Assembly (NCBI GenBank): GCA_963802205.1
Contig: CAWDHW010000022.1
Span: 1-53,875 of the forward strand
Origin: DYRB01 sp963802205
GTDB taxonomy: Bacteria > Pseudomonadota > Gammaproteobacteria > Chromatiales > Chromatiaceae
Reading direction: 5' to 3'
Length of the DNA: 53,875 bases
In this document: piece after piece, positions 32,565 to 42,313 of the stretch
Position numbering within the stretch: position 1 is the stretch's first letter
How the letters are laid out: the number at the start of each line of letters is the position of its first letter
Position numbers and translations under genes: made by a program
Notes under the pieces: generated by a model
The model's input: the letters and a program-made list of their open reading frames with translations, nothing else
Databases searched by the model: none
What the model was told of the DNA's origin: nothing

Positions 32565-35219
32565 CTACCCCGCAGCGATGGGCAAGAGCACATGAAAACG
32601 GGTCCCGTGCGCCCTGGTCGAGTCGGCCCAGATGCGCCCACCGTGGTCTTCGACGATGGTCTGGCTGATGGGTAAACCCATCCCCATGCCCGTGTCCTTG
32701 GTGGTGTAGAAGGGCTCGAAGAGCCGGTCCAACCCCTCCGGTGTGATCCCGGGCCCGGTGTCCTCGACCTCCACCTCGGCGTCCATTACTCCCCGGAGTG
32801 TGCGAATGCGCAGGCGACGCACCCGCGCCGGAACCCCCTCCAGCGCGTCCAGTGCATTGGTCAGCAGATTGAGCAGAACCTGCTCGATCTGTACCAGATC
32901 CACCTCCACCGGAATCTCCCCTGGGGCCAGTTCCAGAACGATCTGGACCTCCAGCCGTGCCGTCTCAAACTCGACGAAGGAGCACACCTCTCGCACCAGG
33001 TGATTCAGATCGACCGCGCCGCGACTCGGGGCCTGTTTGCCCACCAGGGCACGCAGCCGGCGGATGATCTCCCCGGCGCGACGGGCCTGGCTGGTGATCT
33101 GTCCCATCGCCTCGACCAGGGGGGCCGGGTCGCCCGCTCCACCCTGAAGCCGGCGGCTGGCCCCACTGGCGTAGTTGGCGATGGCCGCCAGCGGCTGGTT
33201 CAGCTCATGGGCCATGCCGGTGGCCACCTCACCCATGGTGCTCAGGCGACAGACATGCACCAGTTCGGCCTGGTGCTGACGGGCCTCCTGCTCGGCACGG
33301 CGCACCGCGGTGATGTTGCGGGCATAGAGATTGACATAGGCCGACTCGGGGATAGGGGCGAACAGGATGGCGTAGACCTGCCCCCCAAAGTCCCCCTCCT
33401 GCTCGCGCGTCCGCCCCTCCGCCAGGGCCGCGGCGGCCAACGCCGCCCATTCCGCCGGCAGTACCTGGCCCTGGGACCTGTTCAGGGCTGCCAGCAGGCC
33501 CTGGCTGGCTGGGTTGGCGTAGGTGATGACCCCGTCTCCGGTCACCCGCAGGATGGGGTCGGGGCTCTCCCCGGCAAAGCGGGCGAGACTCTGGATCTCC
33601 AGCTCTGCCAACCGACGTTTGGTAATGTCGTGGATATACAGCGTGTAGAAGAGGTTGCGTTCGAGGTTGATGGGCACAATGGACAGTTCCACCGGCACTT
33701 CGCTCCCGTCCCGTCGCAGGGCATGGAGCTCCCGCCGCGCCGGCGGCTCGTCCCCCTCCCGGCGCGCCCGCCGCGACTCGTCGAGAAGCTGGCCAAAGAG
33801 GTCGCGGTCCGCAGCGGCAACGCAGGTCTCCGCAAAGAGGCTGCCCATGGTCTGGTCACGGGCGTAGCCCAGGGTGCGCTCGGCGGTGGGGTTGAGCTCG
33901 ATGACCTCGCCCCGCCGATTGAGGGTGACGATGGAATCCAGGGACGCCTCCATCATGGCCGCCTTGAGGGCCTCGGAGCGGCGCATCTCGCTCTCATGCT
34001 GACGGCTGAGCTCCTCCCGCGCCTTGAGCACGAGTTGGGTGAAATGCTTGATCCAATCCTCTAACAGAAGCAACTGGTTGCCTGCGTGCTGGAAGTTGGG
34101 TTCGGCTATACCTAAGGCCCGCTGGGAGAAGCGGGACATGCGCTTGAGGACATGGTTCAGGCGGCTCGACACCAGGTAGATGATGGAGGTAAAGACCAGG
34201 ATGAAGACCAGGGCGGCAATGGTGCGCTGGCGCCGCTCCAGGTCCCGCACCCGCTGTGTCATACGTTTGACGCTGTCGTGGGGGATGAAAGTGGCGAAGA
34301 GCGGGTACCAATCCCAACCCTCGTAGGCCGGGAGGGATTGAGTGGTAATCAGGTAGCGGTCCTGCCATTGGTCGATCGGGGTCCCAGGGAACAGAACATC
34401 CGGATCCATGCTGGCGAGGATGCGTTGTTCCTCCGGGTCCACCAGGGCCACCAGGACCTGGCCCGGCGCGAGCCCCCGCTGCGAAGCGGCGAGGAAGGCG
34501 GTATCCACCGGGACCACCACCATCAGACTGCCCATGACGACACCGCTGGTGTTCTCCACCGCGTCGCTTACCAGGAGGTAGGGCTGATCGTCCAGGCGTG
34601 TCAGTACAGTGCGAACCTGCCCATTCTCGGGTAACAGGGACGCACCGATCCCCCCGGCCAACTCTACGGGCAGCGCCTCCTCGCCGGCCTGGTAGACCTC
34701 CCGGACTCTACCCTGGAGATCCGCCAGGACCACCTGGCTGGGTGGTGACAGGCCATTGCGGGAGAAAAAATCCGGCAGCCAGAAGGGCGGAAACTCGCGG
34801 TAGACCACCGGTGCCACCCATCGTCCGGGGCGCCAGATCTGGGGCCCCAGGTAACTCGCCAGGCGCCGATGATTGGCGAGGAGACGAGCGGTAGCGGTGT
34901 AGTTGGCGAGGTACTGATCGAATCGGATCAGGCTTTCTCTGGAGCGCATGTCCAACTCGGCCTGCAGGTCGCTGGCAAAGATCCGTTTGATCTTGTCGCT
35001 CTGGACCTGATCCAACACGCCCCACACCAGGAGCCCGGCGCCGAGTCCCACCAACATGGCGATGACCGGCATGGGGGTGCTACGCAGGACCCGGTAGTAG
35101 AAGGGGCGCGGCAGGGCCTCTAAGGTCGCGGTCGCCGTTCCGCGGCGGCGAACACGCCACCGCCGAACCAAGCGGCGCAGGGGTCGCCAAAGCAGGGCAT
35201 GGAGTCGGGTCGTTCTCAC
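32565..35219 (-). CDS. Membrane-bound PAS-domain histidine kinase
   Basis: 884 residues from the GTG at 35219, chosen because it follows the permease stop by 7 bases with GAGG between; the longer frame to 35351 would overlap the permease gene. Layout: an Arg-rich cytoplasmic start, a membrane helix (MPVIAMLVGLGAGLLVWGVL), a ~270-residue periplasmic sensor of dCache-like appearance, a second helix (IAALVFILVFTSIIYLV), two PAS domains, the His box (MGEVATGMAHELNQPLAAIAN) and the ATPase domain (NLLTNALDAL, DTGPGI, GMGMGLPISQTIVEDHGG). No receiver domain or adjacent response-regulator gene is seen. It is the last gene of the ABC exporter unit. Confidence 0.9.
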   Translation of the reverse strand: MRTTRLHALLWRPLRRLVRRWRVRRRGTATATLEALPRPFYYRVLRSTPMPVIAMLVGLGAGLLVWGVLDQVQSDKIKRIFASDLQAELDMRSRESLIRFDQYLANYTATARLLANHRRLASYLGPQIWRPGRWVAPVVYREFPPFWLPDFFSRNGLSPPSQVVLADLQGRVREVYQAGEEALPVELAGGIGASLLPENGQVRTVLTRLDDQPYLLVSDAVENTSGVVMGSLMVVVPVDTAFLAASQRGLAPGQVLVALVDPEEQRILASMDPDVLFPGTPIDQWQDRYLITTQSLPAYEGWDWYPLFATFIPHDSVKRMTQRVRDLERRQRTIAALVFILVFTSIIYLVSSRLNHVLKRMSRFSQRALGIAEPNFQHAGNQLLLLEDWIKHFTQLVLKAREELSRQHESEMRRSEALKAAMMEASLDSIVTLNRRGEVIELNPTAERTLGYARDQTMGSLFAETCVAAADRDLFGQLLDESRRARREGDEPPARRELHALRRDGSEVPVELSIVPINLERNLFYTLYIHDITKRRLAELEIQSLARFAGESPDPILRVTGDGVITYANPASQGLLAALNRSQGQVLPAEWAALAAAALAEGRTREQEGDFGGQVYAILFAPIPESAYVNLYARNITAVRRAEQEARQHQAELVHVCRLSTMGEVATGMAHELNQPLAAIANYASGASRRLQGGAGDPAPLVEAMGQITSQARRAGEIIRRLRALVGKQAPSRGAVDLNHLVREVCSFVEFETARLEVQIVLELAPGEIPVEVDLVQIEQVLLNLLTNALDALEGVPARVRRLRIRTLRGVMDAEVEVEDTGPGITPEGLDRLFEPFYTTKDTGMGMGLPISQTIVEDHGGRIWADSTRAHGTRFHVLLPIAAG

Positions 35220-35226
35220 CGGGGCC

Positions 35227-36003
35227 TCAGGTCTTGATGCCGACCCCTCGCCGCAGCAGGCGCAGGCTGAAGGCCGTAAGCACCGCGATGAAGCCGAGGA
35301 TGATGGCGAAAGCGATCCACAGGGGAATATCGCTGACCCCGGAGAGCCCATAGCGGAAGGCGTTGACCATGTACAGCACCGGGTTGACCAGGGACAGGGT
35401 GTGCCAGGGCTCCGGCAAAAGGTCGATGGAGTAGAAGACCCCGCCCAGGTAAGTCAGCGGGGTCAGGACGAAGGTCGGGACAATGGAGATGTCGTCGAAG
35501 CTGTTGGCGTAGACGGCATTGATGAATCCACCCAGGGAAAAGAGCACGGCCGTGAGGGCGACCACAAGCAGGGTGACGCCGAGGCTGTGCACACCGAGGT
35601 CCGTGAAGGCCAAGGCCACCAGGGTCACCGCAATCCCCACCGTGAGGCCACGTGCCAGGCCGCCCGTGACATAGCCCGCCAGGATCACCCAGTTGGGCGT
35701 TGGCGACACCAGCAACTCCTCGATGTAGCGGGAGAACTTGCTGCTGTAGAACGACGAGACCACATTGGAGTAGGCGTTGGTGATCACCGACATGAGTACC
35801 AACCCGGGGACTATGAAGTCCAGGTAGTCCAGACCCTGCATGGGCCCGATGCGCCCCCCGATGAGACGCCCGAAGATCAGAAAATACAGGGCTGTAGAGA
35901 TGGCCGCCGGGAGTATGGTCTGGACCCAGATGCGCGTGAAGCGCAGGACCTCCTTGACCAGGATGGTGGTGTAGGCGACCCGGTAGCGATGCCAGCGGTT
36001 CAT
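35227..36003 (-). CDS. yadH: ABC-2 type transporter permease (YadH-like)
   Basis: 258 residues with six membrane segments, matching E. coli YadH in length (256). The ABC-2 core is visible in SSFYSSKFSRYIEELLVSPTP and TPLTYLGGVFYSIDLLPEPW. It pairs with the ATPase encoded upstream, overlapping it by 4 bases (ATGA). The substrate of this exporter type is unknown. The histidine kinase starts 7 bases after its stop. Confidence 0.88.
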   Translation of the reverse strand: MNRWHRYRVAYTTILVKEVLRFTRIWVQTILPAAISTALYFLIFGRLIGGRIGPMQGLDYLDFIVPGLVLMSVITNAYSNVVSSFYSSKFSRYIEELLVSPTPNWVILAGYVTGGLARGLTVGIAVTLVALAFTDLGVHSLGVTLLVVALTAVLFSLGGFINAVYANSFDDISIVPTFVLTPLTYLGGVFYSIDLLPEPWHTLSLVNPVLYMVNAFRYGLSGVSDIPLWIAFAIILGFIAVLTAFSLRLLRRGVGIKT

Positions 36004-36935
36004 GCCGAGGGCCCCGCGTCGACGGCGGCCCGGTCCACCAGGTCGAGGAACAGCCGCTCCAGACGGTTCTGCTTGTTGCGCAGGCTGATCACCTCGATAC
36101 CGTTGCGCGACAAGGCCTCGAACAGGCCATTGACGGTGTGGTCGCGGCTCACCTCCACCTCCAGGGTGCAGTCGTCGATGTGTTGCAGGACGAAGCCCCC
36201 CAATTCCGGCAGGTCCGCCACCCGCCCCTTGAGGTTGAGGACGAAGGTTTCGGTGCGCAGGCGCCGCAGCAGGTCGCCGATGTCGGCGCGCTCGACGATT
36301 TGGCCCTGATGGATGATGGCCACCTTGCGGCAGAGGCTCTCCGCCTCCTCCAGGTAGTGTGTGGTCAGGATGATGGTGGTCCCGGCCTGGTTGATCTCCT
36401 TCAAAAAGGTCCACATGGAGCGGCGGATCTCGATATCCACCCCCGCCGTGGGCTCGTCCAGGATCAGGAGCCGCGGCTCATGCACCAGGGCGCGGGCGAT
36501 CATCAGCCGCCGCTTGAGCCCCCCGGAGAGCTGACGCATCTCGGTGTCGCGCCGGTCCCACAGGTCGAGTTGACGCAGATACCGCTCCGCCCGCACCCGT
36601 GCCTCGCGCCGTGGTACCCCGTAGTAACCGGCCTGGTTGATGACCACCTCTGCCACCGGCAGGAAGAGGTTGAAGTTGAACTCCTGGGGGACCAGGCCCA
36701 GGCAGCCTTTCACCGCCTCCGGGTTGCGGTCGAGGTCGTGACCGAAGACCTCCACCCGGCCCGCGGTCTTGTTGACCAGGGACGAAACGATACCGATGAG
36801 GGTGGACTTGCCCGCACCATTGGGGCCGAGGAGGGCGAAGAAGTCACCCTCTTCCACCGTCAGATCGACCCCCTTGAGGGCCTGGAAGCCCCCACGATAG
36901 GTCTTGGTGAGTTTGGAAACGGCCAGGGCGGGCAT
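36000..36935 (-). CDS. yadG: ABC transporter ATP-binding protein (YadG-like)
   Basis: 311 residues (YadG is 308). Walker A is GPNGAGKST, the signature is LSGGLKRR, Walker B is LLILDEPTAGVD and the H-loop is LTTHYLEEAE. A C-terminal ~80-residue domain (from about 220) is typical of ABC-2 exporters. The start at 36935 (MPALAVSKLTK) is preferred over the longer frame. It powers the permease at 35227. Confidence 0.9.
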   Translation of the reverse strand: MPALAVSKLTKTYRGGFQALKGVDLTVEEGDFFALLGPNGAGKSTLIGIVSSLVNKTAGRVEVFGHDLDRNPEAVKGCLGLVPQEFNFNLFLPVAEVVINQAGYYGVPRREARVRAERYLRQLDLWDRRDTEMRQLSGGLKRRLMIARALVHEPRLLILDEPTAGVDIEIRRSMWTFLKEINQAGTTIILTTHYLEEAESLCRKVAIIHQGQIVERADIGDLLRRLRTETFVLNLKGRVADLPELGGFVLQHIDDCTLEVEVSRDHTVNGLFEALSRNGIEVISLRNKQNRLERLFLDLVDRAAVDAGPSA

Positions 36936-37121
36936 CGGGTTAGGGGGCGTCCAGGGCGCGGCAACACAATCGCGGTAAGCTAGCCGTCGGCCAGGGGTTT
37001 GGCAAGGAAGCAAGGCACAGTCCAAGTGGCACCTGGGACAAGTCGGAAATCGTTACAGGACCTATAGGCCCCATAATTCCCAACTATCCTCCGCCCCCAA
37101 GGGTTCTCCGACGACCGCCCC

Positions 37122-37871
37122 ATGGACCTCGCCCTGCCCCTTTTCCTGCTCGCCACCCTCGCTGGCCTGGTCGATGCCATGGCTGGCGGCGGCGGGCTCA
37201 TTACGGTCCCGGCCCTGCTCTGGAGCGGGCTCGATCCCATCACTGCACTCGCCACCAACAAGGCCCAGGGGGTTTTCGGCAGCGGCACCGCCGCCGCCAA
37301 CTTCGCCCATAAGGGAGCGCTGGACTTCAAACAAGCCTGGCCCGCGGTGATCTGCACCTTCGTCGGGGCCGCCGCCGGGGCGCTGCTGGTGCAGCACCTC
37401 GGGGCAACGACCCTGGCCCGTCTCATTCCCCTTCTGCTCATCGGCTTCGCCCTCTACTTCCTGTTCTCGCCGCGGGTCTCCGACCTGGACAGCCGCCAGC
37501 GCTTGGGCGAGGGGGCCTTCGCCCTGCTGGTGGGGACCGGGGTGGGCTTCTACGACGGCTTCTTTGGCCCTGGGACCGGAACCTTCTTTACCATGGGCTA
37601 TGTGGCGCTACTCGGCTATAACCTGACGCGCGCCACGGCCCACACCAAGCTCCTCAACTTCAGCAGCAATCTCGCCGCTGTCCTGTTCTTCATGGCGGGC
37701 GGTCACATCCTCTGGATTGCGGCGCTCCCCATGGCCGCCGGTCAAGCCATCGGGGCCTGGATCGGTTCCCACCTGGTCCTGCGCCACGGCACCCGTCTGA
37801 TCCGTCCCATGCTGGTCCTGGCGGCCCTGGCGGTCTCCGTAAAGCTCCTGCTGGATGAGGCAGGGACCTGA
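37122..37871 (+). CDS. TSUP (YfcA-type) membrane permease
   Basis: 249 residues and about seven to eight membrane segments of the TSUP/YfcA family: DAMAGGGGLITVPALL near residue 18 and GFYDGFFGPGTGTFFTMGYV near residue 145 are the duplicated glycine-rich motifs. It probably exports a small sulfur-containing or organic anion. Its stop codon shares one base with the miaA start. Confidence 0.88.
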   Translation: MDLALPLFLLATLAGLVDAMAGGGGLITVPALLWSGLDPITALATNKAQGVFGSGTAAANFAHKGALDFKQAWPAVICTFVGAAAGALLVQHLGATTLARLIPLLLIGFALYFLFSPRVSDLDSRQRLGEGAFALLVGTGVGFYDGFFGPGTGTFFTMGYVALLGYNLTRATAHTKLLNFSSNLAAVLFFMAGGHILWIAALPMAAGQAIGAWIGSHLVLRHGTRLIRPMLVLAALAVSVKLLLDEAGT

Positions 37872-38848
37872 TGGACGAACCGGTCCCGAGCGCACCGATA
37901 CCCGCCAGCACCGATTCGCGCCCGCTGGCCATTCTGCTCATGGGCCCCACCGCGTCGGGCAAGACGGACCTGGCGGTGGATTTGGTGGCTCGCCTGCCCT
38001 GCGACATCGTCAGCGTCGATTCGGCCATGGTCTATCGGGGCATGGACATCGGCACCGCCAAGCCGGACGCCGCCACCCTGGCGCTGGCACCCCACCGGCT
38101 CATCGATTGCTGCGACCCCGTCGATGCCTACTCCGCCGCCCGTTTTCGCGAAGATGCCCTGCGGGACATGGCCGCCATCACCGCCAGCGGTCGCATCCCG
38201 CTCCTGGTCGGTGGGACCATGCTCTACTTCCGTGCCCTGCAACACGGTCTGTCGCCCCTGCCGAGCGCGGACCCGCAGACCCGCCGCCGCATCGAGGGGC
38301 AGGCCGCGAGCCAGGGCTGGGCGGCCTTGCACCGACGCCTGGCCGAGATCGATCCCCAGGCCGCGGCCCTCATCCACCCCAACGACCCCCAGCGCATCGG
38401 CCGCGCCCTGGAGGTCTTCGCCCTGACCGGACGGCCGCTGACGGAACTCCAGCGGGAGGGCGCGGGTCTCAATCCTCTGCCCTACCGCCTGCTCAAACTG
38501 GTGCGCGCCCCGACGCAGCGAGCCACCCTGCACGCGCGCATTGAGCGGCGCTTTCACGCCATGCTCGAGGCCGGGCTGGAGGCCGAGGTCCGCGCCCTCC
38601 TGGCCCGGGGAGACCTGACGCCGGACCTGCCATCCATGCGTTGCGTCGGGTATCGCCAGGTATTGAAATATCTGGCAGGTGAATATAAGTATCCAATTAT
38701 GGTCGAGCGCGGCATAATTGCCACGCGACAGCTCGCCAAGCGCCAGTGGACCTGGCTGCGATCCGAGGGCGACTGTCATTGGCTGACGGATGCCGACGAC
38801 CCGCTGGAGCGGGCGCTGGCCCTGGTGGAAGCCGCCCGGGCCCTTTGA
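37871..38848 (+). CDS. miaA: tRNA dimethylallyltransferase
   Basis: 325 residues with the MiaA P-loop GPTASGKTDLAV, the catalytic Asp segment VSVDSAMVYRGMDIGTAKP, LVGGTMLYFRAL and the tRNA-contact segment CVGYRQVLKYL. It prenylates A37 in tRNAs reading UNN codons. It is followed by hfq and hflX, the conserved gammaproteobacterial order. The first ~15 residues are a Pro/Ala tail; an internal start is possible. Confidence 0.95.
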   Translation: MDEPVPSAPIPASTDSRPLAILLMGPTASGKTDLAVDLVARLPCDIVSVDSAMVYRGMDIGTAKPDAATLALAPHRLIDCCDPVDAYSAARFREDALRDMAAITASGRIPLLVGGTMLYFRALQHGLSPLPSADPQTRRRIEGQAASQGWAALHRRLAEIDPQAAALIHPNDPQRIGRALEVFALTGRPLTELQREGAGLNPLPYRLLKLVRAPTQRATLHARIERRFHAMLEAGLEAEVRALLARGDLTPDLPSMRCVGYRQVLKYLAGEYKYPIMVERGIIATRQLAKRQWTWLRSEGDCHWLTDADDPLERALALVEAARAL

Positions 38849-38961
38849 AAGGGGCGATCTTGCCCAAAAACCGACCTGGCCTGTGCCAGGCTTTTGCGTC
38901 GAACCATGGGCAGAAGGCCCAGCCGTTGCGGCGCCGAGACCAACAAAAACAAGGAGCTATC

Positions 38962-39213
38962 ATGATGTCCAAAGGCCAAAGCCTGCAAGACCCCTTCCTC
39001 AACGCCCTGCGCAAGGAGCGTATCCCAGTATCGATCTTCCTGGTCAACGGCATCAAGCTCCAGGGCCAGATCGAGTCCTTCGACCAGTTCGTCGTGTTGC
39101 TGAAGAACAACGTCAGCCAGATGATCTACAAGCACGCCATCTCCACCGTGGTGCCGGCGCGCAACGTCAAATTGGCCTCCGTGGACGAGACCCCAGAGCC
39201 GGGCAACGCCTGA
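38962..39213 (+). CDS. hfq: RNA chaperone Hfq
   Basis: 83 residues with the Sm1 motif (VSIFLVNGIKLQGQIESFD) and Sm2 motif (YKHAISTVVP). The N-terminus KGQSLQDPFLN is nearly identical to E. coli Hfq. It pairs small RNAs with mRNAs. The ATG at 38962 follows AAGGAG at optimal spacing; the next codon is also ATG and could be used. The C-terminal tail is short and acidic. Confidence 0.96.
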   Translation: MMSKGQSLQDPFLNALRKERIPVSIFLVNGIKLQGQIESFDQFVVLLKNNVSQMIYKHAISTVVPARNVKLASVDETPEPGNA

Positions 39214-39280
39214 GTGCCGACTCCAGGGATCGACCGCCGAGCCGGCAGGGGTGGGATGGGCATTAAGCCCGGCGCCCAGA

Positions 39281-40624
39281 ATGATTGAACGCCCGAGCGC
39301 CGGCGAGCGCGCCCTGCTCGTGCACATCGACTTAGGCTCCGCCGTGGGCTCCGACCTGGATGCCCCGGAGGAGCTGCACCTGCTCGCCGTCTCCGCGGGG
39401 GCCACGGTGGTCGGCATGGTCACAGGGTCCAGGCCCGGCCCAGACTCCAAACTCTTCGTTGGCAGCGGCAAGGCCGACGAGATCAAGGCCCAGGCCGCCG
39501 CCACCGGCGCAGATCTGGTGATCTTCGACCACGCCCTGTCGCCGCGCCAGGAACGCAACCTCGAGCGCCTCCTGGAATGCCGGGTGGTGGATCGCAACGG
39601 CCTGATCCTGGACATCTTCGCCCAGCGCGCCCGCTCCTTCGAGGGCAAGCTTCAGGTCGAGCTGGCCCAACTGCGCCACCTCTCCACCCGGCTGGTACGC
39701 GGCTGGACCCACCTGGAGCGCCAGAAGGGCGGCATCGGCCTGCGAGGCCCGGGTGAGACCCAGTTGGAGACCGACCGCCGCCTGCTCGGCAAGCGCATCG
39801 CGGTCCTGCGCGGTCGCATCGAGCGCATCGAGGGCCAGCGCGCCCAGGGCCGACGGGCACGGGAGAAGGCCGAGTTACCCACGGTCTCCCTGGTGGGCTA
39901 CACCAATGCCGGCAAGTCCACCCTGTTCAACGCCCTGACCCAGGCGGGGGTCTACCAGGCGGACCAGCTCTTTGCGACCCTGGACCCGACCCTGCGCCGC
40001 CTCGACCTGCCGGGTCGGGCCGCTGTGATCCTGGCGGATACCGTCGGCTTCATCAATCACCTACCCCACGAGCTGGTGGCCGCCTTCCGCTCGACCCTGG
40101 AAGAGACCCGCAGCGCCGATCTGCTCCTGCATGTGGCGGATGCCGCCTCGCAGGTCCGCGACCGAAGGATCGCCGACGTCGAAGAGGTGCTCAACGAGAT
40201 CGGGGCCGACGAGGTCCCGCGCCTGGAGGTCTTCAACAAGATCGATCTCCTGGATGGACACCCGCCGAGCCTGGAACGGGACGCGGAAGGCCGGCCGCGG
40301 CGCGTCTGGCTGTCCGCAGAGTCCGGGGCCGGGTTGGACCTGCTGATCCAGGCCATTTCCGAGCTGACCCGCGGGGCCGAGCTGCACCGGTGTCTGACCC
40401 TGGGACCGGCGGACGGCCGACTGCGGGCCTGGGTCTTCGCCCACGCACGGGTGCTGTCCGACCGGGTGCGGGAGGATGGCGGCTGGGACCTGGAGGTCGT
40501 CCTGCCCCGTCAGGAGCTCGACCGCCTCTTGCACCACGAACCGGGGCATGCCGGGCGCTTTGGCCTGCCGGCGACCGCCGCCACCGAGCCTGCCGCGACA
40601 GATGACGCGCCGAATGATGTTTAG
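39281..40624 (+). CDS. hflX: Ribosome-rescue GTPase HflX
   Basis: 447 residues. The N-terminal HflX domain carries GSGKADEIK, DHALSPRQERNLE, DRNGLILDIFAQRA and GGIGLRGPGETQLETDRR; the GTPase domain has G1 GYTNAGKST, G3 DTVGF and G4 NKID. HflX splits stalled or stressed 70S ribosomes. The start at 39281 (MIERPSAGE) is preferred to a GTG 30 bases upstream. It ends 57 bases after the G5 region with an acidic, Ala/Thr-rich tail. Confidence 0.95.
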   Translation: MIERPSAGERALLVHIDLGSAVGSDLDAPEELHLLAVSAGATVVGMVTGSRPGPDSKLFVGSGKADEIKAQAAATGADLVIFDHALSPRQERNLERLLECRVVDRNGLILDIFAQRARSFEGKLQVELAQLRHLSTRLVRGWTHLERQKGGIGLRGPGETQLETDRRLLGKRIAVLRGRIERIEGQRAQGRRAREKAELPTVSLVGYTNAGKSTLFNALTQAGVYQADQLFATLDPTLRRLDLPGRAAVILADTVGFINHLPHELVAAFRSTLEETRSADLLLHVADAASQVRDRRIADVEEVLNEIGADEVPRLEVFNKIDLLDGHPPSLERDAEGRPRRVWLSAESGAGLDLLIQAISELTRGAELHRCLTLGPADGRLRAWVFAHARVLSDRVREDGGWDLEVVLPRQELDRLLHHEPGHAGRFGLPATAATEPAATDDAPNDV

Positions 40625-40650
40625 TCGAAGTTGGCCCCGGACCAACCCTT

Positions 40651-40682
40651 CATTCCGGCCGGAATGACGGAATCCAGACCAT
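40651..40682. repeat. Inverted repeat between hflX and tpm, dispersed-repeat-like
   Basis: The perfect palindrome ATTCCGGCCGGAAT (40652-40665) is followed by GACGGAATCCAGACC. The combination resembles the widespread proteobacterial intergenic motif (cattccgg...ggaatccag). It lies between convergent genes and could act as a bidirectional stop, but no T tract is present. Confidence 0.45.
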
Positions 40683-40697
40683 AGCTGTCAATCCAGC

Positions 40698-41357
40698 TCA
40701 CGCCCTCGGCCTCAGGGCAAAGACCTGCTCCATCAGGTGTGTCAGGCCGCGTTCCCGAAACCTGGGATTTTCCGCCAGAACATCCACGCTGGCCAAGGGC
40801 TCGATCTCAAAGCGCTCCCCGAACAGGTCCATTACCTCGGCTGACGCGACCGCGAAGGGCGGTCCGGCCATCTGGTCCTGATCGTAGTCCAGGGTTATGA
40901 GCAGGACGGGGGTTGTCGGGGCCAACAGCCCGATCAGGTGCCCGGCGTACCGCTCCCGAGTCTCCGGCGGGAGGGCGATGAGGGAGGCACGGTCATAGAC
41001 CGCCTCCACGCCCCCGAGATGGGCGGGGCCCAGGTCAAAAAAGTCCCCGCACAGGACCTCCAGCTTGTCTACCCGGTAGCGGCGGAAGGGGGGCTCCTCG
41101 GTCACCTCGGGGATCAGACCCTGGTCGCGAAACAGGGCCTCCACGGCGATGGGGCTCAACTCCACCCCCAACACCCGATACCCCTGGCTGGCCAGCCATA
41201 GCAGGTCCATGGACTTGCCGCAAAGCGGGACCAGGACGCCCCTGTGGGGGGCCACCCCCAATCGCGGCCAGTGCGCTTGCAGGTGCAGGTTGATCTCGTC
41301 CAGGTGCCAGCCGGTCTCGCCGCGCTGCCAGCGATCATGCCAGAAATCCGGGGTCAT
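40698..41357 (-). CDS. tpm: Thiopurine S-methyltransferase family protein
   Basis: 219 residues with the bacterial TPMT pattern: MTPDFWHDRWQRGETGWH, the SAM-binding segment VLVPLCGKSMDLLWLASQG, GVELSPIAVEALF and YDRASLIALPPETR. It methylates thiopurines in vitro; bacterial homologues are linked to selenium and tellurium methylation. Its divergent neighbour starts 174 bases away. Confidence 0.93.
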   Translation of the reverse strand: MTPDFWHDRWQRGETGWHLDEINLHLQAHWPRLGVAPHRGVLVPLCGKSMDLLWLASQGYRVLGVELSPIAVEALFRDQGLIPEVTEEPPFRRYRVDKLEVLCGDFFDLGPAHLGGVEAVYDRASLIALPPETRERYAGHLIGLLAPTTPVLLITLDYDQDQMAGPPFAVASAEVMDLFGERFEIEPLASVDVLAENPRFRERGLTHLMEQVFALRPRA

Positions 41358-41530
41358 CGGTGCCTCTTGGGATGTTTCAGGGACGGGTCTACGGAGGGTT
41401 CTGGCGCGGTCGGCGACGTTGCGAAACCGCAGAACCAGTGAGTTGTGACGCGGGAACGGCTCCCCCCAAGGCGGGTGGTGCGGCGAATTTTGTTAGACTC
41501 CCGACCCTGGATCAATGCCGAGATGCCCCC

Positions 41531-42121
41531 ATGCCCATTCACACCGGCCGATTGGTCTTGGCGCCTCAGGACGCGCTCCGGGCCCCGCGGCTGGCCGACT
41601 TGGTCCCTGGGCTCCAGGCCGCCCGTTTCCTGGGCGTTGCTCTGAACCCGACCGTGGGCACGACCCAGGGCATCATGGCATACGCCGTCGGCGAGGACTT
41701 CTTGCATCTGGTCAGCTTTACCGGTTGTGCCGTCCAGGTCGATGTCGTCCCCAACCAAGGGCGCCCTTTCTGCCACATCCGCATCGCCGGGCCATCGCCG
41801 CGGCCAATGCCCATCTTCGGTGTCAACACCAGGCCCCCCCGCTGCCCGGTTTGCCGGGCCTTGCTGCGGGACTGGCGTGATCGTCTGGCTCGCGGGATTC
41901 CGCCACGCCAGGAGGACGCCCCCACGTTCTCGTGCCCGGCTTGCGGGAGCGAGCGCCCTGACTGGTGCTGGGACTGGAAGGACACCGGAGGCTTCGCCCG
42001 GCTATCGGTCTGCATCGAGGAGATCTTCCCCGGGGAGGCCGTCCCGACGGATGCCCTTTTGAATCTGCTATCGGACCTAAGCGAGATGCCTTGGCGTCAC
42101 TTCTACGTTCAGGATGCCTGA
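41531..42121 (+). CDS. Hypothetical protein with two zinc-ribbon-like Cys pairs
   Basis: 196 residues from the ATG at 41531 (MPIHTGRLVLAP). The C-terminal half contains CPVC near residue 100 and CPAC near residue 137, plus more Cys residues (DWCWDWKDTG, RLSVCIEEIFPGE), so a zinc-binding knuckle is likely. The N-terminal ~90 residues look like a beta-rich domain without a signal peptide. No named family was recognised. It lies between tpm and mutS with no obvious functional link. Confidence 0.65.
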   Translation: MPIHTGRLVLAPQDALRAPRLADLVPGLQAARFLGVALNPTVGTTQGIMAYAVGEDFLHLVSFTGCAVQVDVVPNQGRPFCHIRIAGPSPRPMPIFGVNTRPPRCPVCRALLRDWRDRLARGIPPRQEDAPTFSCPACGSERPDWCWDWKDTGGFARLSVCIEEIFPGEAVPTDALLNLLSDLSEMPWRHFYVQDA

Positions 42122-42313
42122 GCGGTCGGCGATCGAGCGCTTGCAGCGACCAATGCGTCGCGGGCACAGGTCCGCCCGCCTGTGAACAGCAAACACTCGG
42201 CCGGTCAACGAGTTATGCGTACTGTCCCCGGAATCCCTCCCCCTGATTCCCCCTGACCCCGGCTGCCTTTGGACACACTTCAGCATTTTGGACGCCATTC
42301 GATAGGCAAAGAT

